From the IMG/VR virus record IMGVR_UViG_3300043219_000052, positions 1 through 31,189 of that record: a stretch of 31,189 bases of DNA. One strand, given 5' to 3'. Every line of letters begins with the position of its first letter. Position 1 is the first letter of the stretch. The translations under genes were made by a program, and so were the position numbers. Below the pieces are notes generated by a model. That model searched no databases. It was not told the DNA's origin and was given only the letters and a program-made list of their open reading frames with translations. Origin of the DNA: a virus. Of this stretch, positions 27,882-31,189 are shown in pieces.

Positions 27882-28550
27882 TCAGTCTTGTAGCCGAGTT
27901 TCGTTAATTTCAAAATAATGCCTTACCATGTACTCAAACTGGTCTGGCGTGAGGGTGGCGGGGTCTTTTTTGTTCAAGAATAAATCCGGCAATCGGTCTG
28001 CGTATTTATCAGCTATAAGCAAGTCCGGCCACTCTGTAAGCATCACCTCGGCCACGGCTTCGTTACAGATCATACGTTCAGGGTGCATCCGCCAAAGCCT
28101 CCACTTGCTGATAAAGGCAAAGGACGCGCCCCAGCGGTCGTATTTGATGTGGTGGGGGCCGTAGTAAGGATTGCTATCGGCATGGTCAATTGCTAAGTCT
28201 TTTATCGTTCGGTATCCATCAAGGGCGTCTTTAATAAATTTAACATCCGCCATCTCACAAGCCTTAGTAAACAGCCTCGCCTCCTGCTCTGCCGTAACAG
28301 CAATCCTGACCGTTGACCACTGGTAAGCAGTAGAGAAACCGATCATCTTAAATCCACATCCCCCCATACCGTCAGCAAGGGTGCAGTGCCAGCTTATCCT
28401 ACCGTATCTATCCGTAAACCTTATCACAACGTGTAAGCCGTTAGATCGAAGCCCTATGGCCTTCTGAGTGCCGGTGAGCTTGTCGCCATACATTAACTTC
28501 ATTTTACGGTTGACTGTTTTGATTTCTATGTATTTAATATCTTCGCTCAT
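27882..28550 (-). CDS. possible permuted NlpC/P60-like protein, 222 aa
   Basis: AAAGGATAATGTA precedes the ATG. Residues 33-44 (GLRSNGLHVVIRF) could hold the His of a permuted papain/NlpC fold. Later segments (YDRWGASFAFISKWRL at about 137-152, MICNEAVAEVML with Cys162, DPATLTPDQFEYMV) follow the order seen in phage permuted NlpC-like proteins: YDW.G..GF, (F/I)CSE.VA..L, LTP.(D/Q). Substitution of Ser by Asn after Cys is unusual. If active it would be a cysteine hydrolase acting on peptidoglycan or lipids. This is an inference from spacing; the family needs a profile search. Confidence 0.5.
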   Translation of the reverse strand: MSEDIKYIEIKTVNRKMKLMYGDKLTGTQKAIGLRSNGLHVVIRFTDRYGRISWHCTLADGMGGCGFKMIGFSTAYQWSTVRIAVTAEQEARLFTKACEMADVKFIKDALDGYRTIKDLAIDHADSNPYYGPHHIKYDRWGASFAFISKWRLWRMHPERMICNEAVAEVMLTEWPDLLIADKYADRLPDLFLNKKDPATLTPDQFEYMVRHYFEINETRLQD

Positions 28551-28554
28551 TACA

Positions 28555-29043
28555 TTATCCTTTCAACTCATTGTATGCCAGTTCATAATCCGGGTCTTGA
28601 TACTTACGGTCGTGCTTATGTTCTTGATACCATTCGTATTGACCTGGCCTGTTTTCTTTTAGCCATCGTAGAAATTCCTCGCCAGAGGCAAGTGTGGTGT
28701 GAGGCGATATTTCCACATTCATTACATGGTAGTCGGAGTTTAGACAAATACCATTGCTTAGGTCACGGCTTAGGTGTGGCCATACCGACTTCTCTAAGAG
28801 GTGGTGCGCGTGCAGGTCGTAATCCCTGCTGGATATTTCACACACGCCTACCTTTTTGATCTCCTCAGCCCACAGCTTCTCTGATTCGTCTTTGTACTTT
28901 TTGCGGGCAAAGAGCTTGATGGCGGTAGCGGTGTAACCTACCTCGATCCCGATAGTCTTATAGTCTATCCCTGCCCGTACCATCTCCCAAGCCTTGCGGG
29001 ACTTCTGGGATTTGAGCTTGCTACTGGTTTTTAATCTAGCCAT
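28555..29043 (-). CDS. HNH endonuclease with N-terminal HTH-like region, 162 aa
   Basis: Residues 13-45 (SRKAWEMVRAGIDYKTIGIE, VGYTATAIKLFARK) look like a helix-turn-helix. The HNH core (DLHAHHLLEKSVWPHLSRDL, then NGICLNSDYHV) provides His80/His81, Asn97 and His106, the motif of metal-dependent nicking nucleases. Only two Cys are present, so zinc is not required by this sequence. Free-standing HNH enzymes act in homing, packaging or host DNA attack. The start overlaps the upstream gene (TAATG). Confidence 0.75.
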   Translation of the reverse strand: MARLKTSSKLKSQKSRKAWEMVRAGIDYKTIGIEVGYTATAIKLFARKKYKDESEKLWAEEIKKVGVCEISSRDYDLHAHHLLEKSVWPHLSRDLSNGICLNSDYHVMNVEISPHTTLASGEEFLRWLKENRPGQYEWYQEHKHDRKYQDPDYELAYNELKG

Positions 29044-29219
29044 TATACTTTTCCTTTATAGTTAGAGAGAGCTTCGTCTATATCAATCCTGAGCTTGGCC
29101 GGGATAGCCCTGCCTACGGATGTTATTACTCTGTCAAGTAATTCTACCAGCCCTTGTTCCGGTTTCGCCTGGCCTTCCCACGGTACGATGTGGCCGGGGT
29201 TCTTTTTCTTCTTAGCCAT
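29043..29219 (-). CDS. hypothetical protein, 58 aa
   Basis: GAGGAGGA before ATG 29219 is strong, and both ends overlap neighbours (TAATG). A basic start (MAKKKKNPGHIVPWEGQAKP) precedes an amphipathic helix (GLVELLDRVITSVGRAIPAK). It looks like a small nucleic acid- or protein-binding peptide. No recognised family. Confidence 0.6.
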   Translation of the reverse strand: MAKKKKNPGHIVPWEGQAKPEQGLVELLDRVITSVGRAIPAKLRIDIDEALSNYKGKV

Positions 29220-29356
29220 TATTCGTCCTCCTCAGGGTCGCATTCGCTATTGTTTATCATTGGAATCTCTATTAGTAGATTGCATACAGAACAATACCTA
29301 AACTGCTCACCGCTCTCTAATTCCGTTACTTCTTTACTTAGCTTGTGCTTAGCCAT
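29219..29356 (-). CDS. hypothetical small protein with one CxxC, 45 aa
   Basis: ATG 29356 (AAGAGGTATCTA upstream, 8-nt overlap with the Lar-like gene) is preferred over the longer open frame reaching 29446, which runs through that gene. The product (MAKHKLSKEVTELESGEQFR, then YCSVCNLLIEIPMI) has one CxxC and an acidic tail (CDPEEDE). It could bind one zinc as a dimer. Function unknown. Confidence 0.6.
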   Translation of the reverse strand: MAKHKLSKEVTELESGEQFRYCSVCNLLIEIPMINNSECDPEEDE

Positions 29357-29789
29357 TAGATACCTCTTCTTTCTTGGGCTCTGGGAGGGGTGTGTTCTTT
29401 TTAATAAAGTCTTTGATAGGTTTTTGGAGTAATGACCCCCAAACAAAGCCAGTGGATTTTTTCAATAACAGAATTGCAGATTCAAGCTCTTCCTTCAACC
29501 GCTCATTCTCATCAGCTGCGTGATGGATCAGGTCTTTGGCTTTTTGGAGCTGGGTTTCGAGATGTCGTGTGTTCCAGATTTCTGCCGCTTTTTCTTTTGT
29601 TAACTCCCAATCCGTCTGAGCTTCCATTGGACACCAATCCTCAGACACACCTTCTTCGCCGTGATGGTCTGAGTTGTCCGCCATACACGATACTTTATGT
29701 ATGTCTTTTCTGTTTTCTTCACCGACATACTTTAAAAACTCTGCTTTGCTTCCGCAAAACGGGCAAGGTTTTAATTTATCTTCATTCAT
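29349..29789 (-). CDS. Lar-like zinc protein fused to a coiled coil, 146 aa
   Basis: Start MNEDKLKPCPFCGSKAEFLK carries the Lar signature. Further Cys (SCMADN, DWCPMEA) and a KEKAAEIWNTR helix complete the domain by residue 80. The second half is a coiled coil (ETQLQKAKDLIHHAADENER) followed by a basic/Pro tail. ATG 29789 is chosen over 29816 by alignment with the second Lar-like gene and by its 8-nt overlap (ATGAATGA) with the upstream stop. The coiled coil suggests dimerisation. Alleviation of type I restriction is inferred from the family. Confidence 0.72.
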   Translation of the reverse strand: MNEDKLKPCPFCGSKAEFLKYVGEENRKDIHKVSCMADNSDHHGEEGVSEDWCPMEAQTDWELTKEKAAEIWNTRHLETQLQKAKDLIHHAADENERLKEELESAILLLKKSTGFVWGSLLQKPIKDFIKKNTPLPEPKKEEVSNG

Positions 29790-29934
29790 TTTTCTTCTTA
29801 CTCCTATCTCTTTCATTTCTATAATTGCCTTTTTTAGTCTTACTTAGCCTGATTCCGAGTCCCCACAGTATGTCATCAGGGTACGTGGTGCATTTATGGA
29901 ACTTTAATTTAAGCCATTTGAAAAATCTAGCCAT
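29782..29934 (-). CDS. hypothetical basic protein, 50 aa
   Basis: GGAGAG seven bases before ATG 29934 supports the start. The product (MARFFKWLKLKFHKCTTYPD then DILWGLGIRLSKTKKGNYRN) is strongly basic with a Phe/Trp-rich N-terminal helix, like a membrane-surface or nucleic acid-binding peptide. It ends in the overlap that starts the coiled-coil Lar-like gene. No family recognised. Confidence 0.6.
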   Translation of the reverse strand: MARFFKWLKLKFHKCTTYPDDILWGLGIRLSKTKKGNYRNERDRSKKKNE

Positions 29935-29938
29935 TATA

Positions 29939-30262
29939 TCACTCTCCTATTATTGGCTTTACTATCAATGTCATGTGTTCTATTGGATTATGGTAAGGTT
30001 TAAGTGTTGTCGGCTCCGGCGTTGGAATCTTCTGTGTAGTCTCTTCAAATGGCTCGCCTAATAGCTCTACGAGCTTGTCGGATAGCCATGTCATGTTCTC
30101 ACTAAAATTCTGGCCTGTCTCGCAGTTCTCTTGCGGAAACTCCCATTTACCACACACATTACAGATAGTCTGTCGCAGACCGCCTTTGTGCTGTATCTCT
30201 GCCCACTCATGCCATGCGTTATATCCTTTAGGGGGTTGACTGCCTACTTCAAAGCGTTTCAT
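29939..30262 (-). CDS. hypothetical protein with Cys cluster, 107 aa
   Basis: AAAAGG is eight bases before ATG 30262. Residues 1-50 (MKRFEVGSQPPKGYNAWHEW then TICNVCGKWEFPQENC) include a CxxC and a third Cys, a likely zinc site. The C-terminal half is Thr/Pro-rich (TTQKIPTPEPTTLKPYHNP) and probably disordered. It looks like a small zinc adaptor, but the partner is unknown. Confidence 0.6.
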   Translation of the reverse strand: MKRFEVGSQPPKGYNAWHEWAEIQHKGGLRQTICNVCGKWEFPQENCETGQNFSENMTWLSDKLVELLGEPFEETTQKIPTPEPTTLKPYHNPIEHMTLIVKPIIGE

Positions 30263-30274
30263 TTATCAAGCCTT

Positions 30275-30415
30275 TTATGATGTTATAATAATAGGGTTTT
30301 CTTTATTTTGCTTCCGGTAGACTTCCTGCCGGGCCATAGCCTTGTTCAGTCTTTTGCCTAACGCTGTCTTGCCGGAGCAAACTTTCTTTCTTGTTATTTT
30401 TTTGCCACCTACCAT
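30275..30415 (-). CDS. hypothetical basic protein, 46 aa
   Basis: It starts in a TAATG overlap with the upstream Cys-rich gene. The product (MVGGKKITRKKVCSGKTALG then KRLNKAMARQEVYRKQNKEN) is strongly basic, with one Cys and a short helix; nucleic acid binding is plausible. A longer frame on the same bases (30303-30524) is a shadow. Function unknown. Confidence 0.55.
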   Translation of the reverse strand: MVGGKKITRKKVCSGKTALGKRLNKAMARQEVYRKQNKENPIIITS

Positions 30416-30582
30416 TATTTAGCCCTCCAGAACTTCCAAAAATTCCGCCACTTCCCAGCATAGCATCGGCATAAATCTGGATTGACATATTTAGAACCGA
30501 TGCTACAGCCTGAGATGGTGTCAAGGCTACTGAGTCGGCATTTGAGGCCGTTATGATTCCTACAATCCTTACATCGTTTCAT
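30415..30582 (-). CDS. Cys-rich miniprotein, 55 aa
   Basis: GGAGGAG precedes ATG 30582. It has seven Cys in 55 residues (MKRCKDCRNHNGLKCRLSSL, then GCSIGSKYVNPDLCRCYAGK) and ends in a Trp/Phe/Lys tail (WRNFWKFWRAK). This suggests one or two zinc sites followed by an amphipathic basic tail. Similar CxxC miniproteins are frequent in phage early regions. Role unknown. Confidence 0.65.
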   Translation of the reverse strand: MKRCKDCRNHNGLKCRLSSLDTISGCSIGSKYVNPDLCRCYAGKWRNFWKFWRAK

Positions 30583-30737
30583 TTTGGCTCCTCCGTCTCA
30601 AACCAGATTATATTTTCGCCCATTGGGTTACAAAAAAGTCCTGTTACAGGTAGATCGTATTCATCCTGAACCGGATACTCACCGCACCCAACGCTTATGA
30701 GGTATTTAATTTCTTTTTCTAGTTCCTTTAAGTTCAT
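30579..30737 (-). CDS. first gene of the minus operon, hypothetical, 52 aa
   Basis: It is the first gene after the promoter and attenuator-like leader; AAGGTGAT lies just upstream of ATG 30737. The acidic product (MNLKELEKEIKYLISVGCGE then YPVQDEYDLPVTGLFCNPMG) has two Cys and a helix followed by strands. Its TGA overlaps the next ATG (ATGA). Position suggests an early-expressed protein; function unknown. Confidence 0.6.
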   Translation of the reverse strand: MNLKELEKEIKYLISVGCGEYPVQDEYDLPVTGLFCNPMGENIIWFETEEPK

Positions 30738-30750
30738 AAATCACCTTAAT

Positions 30751-30826
30751 AAAAAAGCCCGTAGCGATTACCCTTGAAAGTGTTCGCATACGAGCTTGGG
30801 TGATGATTAGTTCTACTTTCAAGGGT
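30751..30826 (-). promoter_or_regulatory. attenuator-like leader with competing helices
   Basis: Read on the minus strand: ACCCTTGAAAGT (30826-30815) pairs perfectly with ACTTTCAAGGGT (30781-30770), 12 bp. Separately, GCTCGTATGCGA (30795-30784) pairs with TCGCTACGGGC (30767-30757), 11 pairs with one bulge and one wobble, followed by six T (30756-30751), an intrinsic terminator. The 5' arm of the terminator lies in the loop of the first helix and vice versa; with only two bases between the 3' arms, they cannot form together. This is the layout of a terminator/antiterminator switch. The signal is unknown. Confidence 0.65.
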
Positions 30827-30838
30827 CTATCTGCCTTA

Positions 30839-30866
30839 ACTATACCACAATATCAGGGGAAGTCAA
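30839..30866 (-). promoter_or_regulatory. sigma70-type promoter of the minus operon
   Basis: TTGACT (30866-30861) and TATAGT (30844-30839) are 16 bases apart, with TGG before the -10 (extended -10). This is close to consensus and lies about 100 bases before the first gene. Surrounding DNA is A/T-rich. Transcription should start near 30832, giving a leader that contains the switch. Confidence 0.75.
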
Positions 30867-30946
30867 GGACTATTTTAAATATTTATTAAAAACGGCATTA
30901 CCGACCTGCCCGGTACGAGGCTTACTCCCCTTTGCCGATTGGGGTG

Positions 30947-31189
30947 CTATTTCTTCTTTGACCTTACATATTCGTTATAATCAAAATCCTCAAATGCAAT
31001 AGTCTTGTGAAAGAAGAAATTAACCCACTTCTGGAATCTCTTTTGTTCGGGATCATTGCGGTCAATACACATAGCGTAGGGGGTTATCTTAAGTTTATGC
31101 AATTCCCTTACCCTGTAAATGTCCTGTTCTACTGTAGAATCATGCCCTATAAGGACGTAACACATTACTGTACTTGGGCTTACGTATCT
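30947..31189 (-). CDS. C-terminal end of a probable radical SAM protein (partial)
   Basis: The frame is open to the window edge, so the gene starts outside. Visible residues (MCYVLIGHDSTVEQDIYRVR, then ELHKLKITPYAMCIDRNDPE) match the C-terminal strand-helix-strand pattern of many phage radical SAM proteins: (F/V)Y(V/M)L(I/V)G, an E.D..R...L...G/I.PY.M segment, and a late W.N/FVN....K helix. The CxxxCxxC cluster would lie upstream and cannot be checked. Its role (DNA or nucleotide modification in other phages) is not inferable here. Confidence 0.45.
   Translation of the reverse strand, partial: RYVSPSTVMCYVLIGHDSTVEQDIYRVRELHKLKITPYAMCIDRNDPEQKRFQKWVNFFFHKTIAFEDFDYNEYVRSKKK

Noticed and set aside
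30303-30524. 73-codon minus-strand ORF
   Set aside because: Two coupled frames (30415-30582 and 30275-30415) with ribosome binding site and Cys pattern account for the same bases.
30751-30826. H-type pseudoknot from the two leader helices
   Set aside because: The topology fits, but only two bases would have to span a 12-bp helix, which is sterically impossible. Mutually exclusive helices are more likely.

Overview
The window is a near-complete virion-structure module of a tailed double-stranded DNA phage with a short (podovirus-type) tail, followed by a convergent block of small accessory genes. Gene order resembles the epsilon15/BPP-1 type of podovirus with T7-like internal proteins: terminase, portal, Bbp19-like protein, scaffold, major capsid, tail adaptor, tail stator/hub, GNAT-like protein and three ejection-type proteins. 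This rests on recognised protein motifs and gene order; no database search was possible. The host cannot be named. Shine-Dalgarno sites (AAGGA/GGAGG) are clear and TAG, TAA and TGA are all used as stops, so it is a standard-code bacterial virus. There is no sign of integrase, repressor, polymerase or CRISPR.

Layout. 1-1390: a G-rich start, a few very small genes, an ORF broken by an amber codon, and a run of hairpins (585-803) that looks like a structured RNA upstream of the terminase. 1390-6702: packaging and head assembly (large terminase, portal, small linkers, overlapping Bbp19-like gene, scaffold). 6844-9691: major capsid and head-surface or decoration candidates, each with a strong AAGGA site and a TATTATG-type start. 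9691-16196: LamG-like protein and tail genes; here both conserved tail genes are damaged. The tail adaptor is split by a frameshift. The tail stator gene is cut after about 58 codons by about 2.36 kb holding an HNH endonuclease and structural genes, the last of which is fused to the rest of the stator. 16196-22873: GNAT-like protein and ejection proteins. 22874-25841: fibre or appendage proteins, one with long repeats almost identical in protein but heavily recoded in DNA. 25853-26380: membrane/coiled-coil, Lys-rich and helical small proteins, then a strong terminator (26399-26431).

26429-30737 (minus strand): one tightly packed operon of about 16 small genes read from a sigma70-type promoter at 30839-30866. 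Its leader can form a terminator or a competing 12-bp helix. It encodes two Lar-type (restriction-alleviation-like) zinc proteins, Cys-rich miniproteins, an HNH endonuclease, a lipoprotein, a possible permuted NlpC/P60-like protein and many unknowns. At the right edge is the C-terminal end of a probable radical SAM protein.

The plus-strand genes build and package the particle. The minus-strand genes look like early or host-takeover functions. The two blocks converge on one terminator. The strongest candidates for something undescribed are the cassette-split, chimeric tail stator, the codon-diversified repeats, the attenuator-like leader and the structured RNA.
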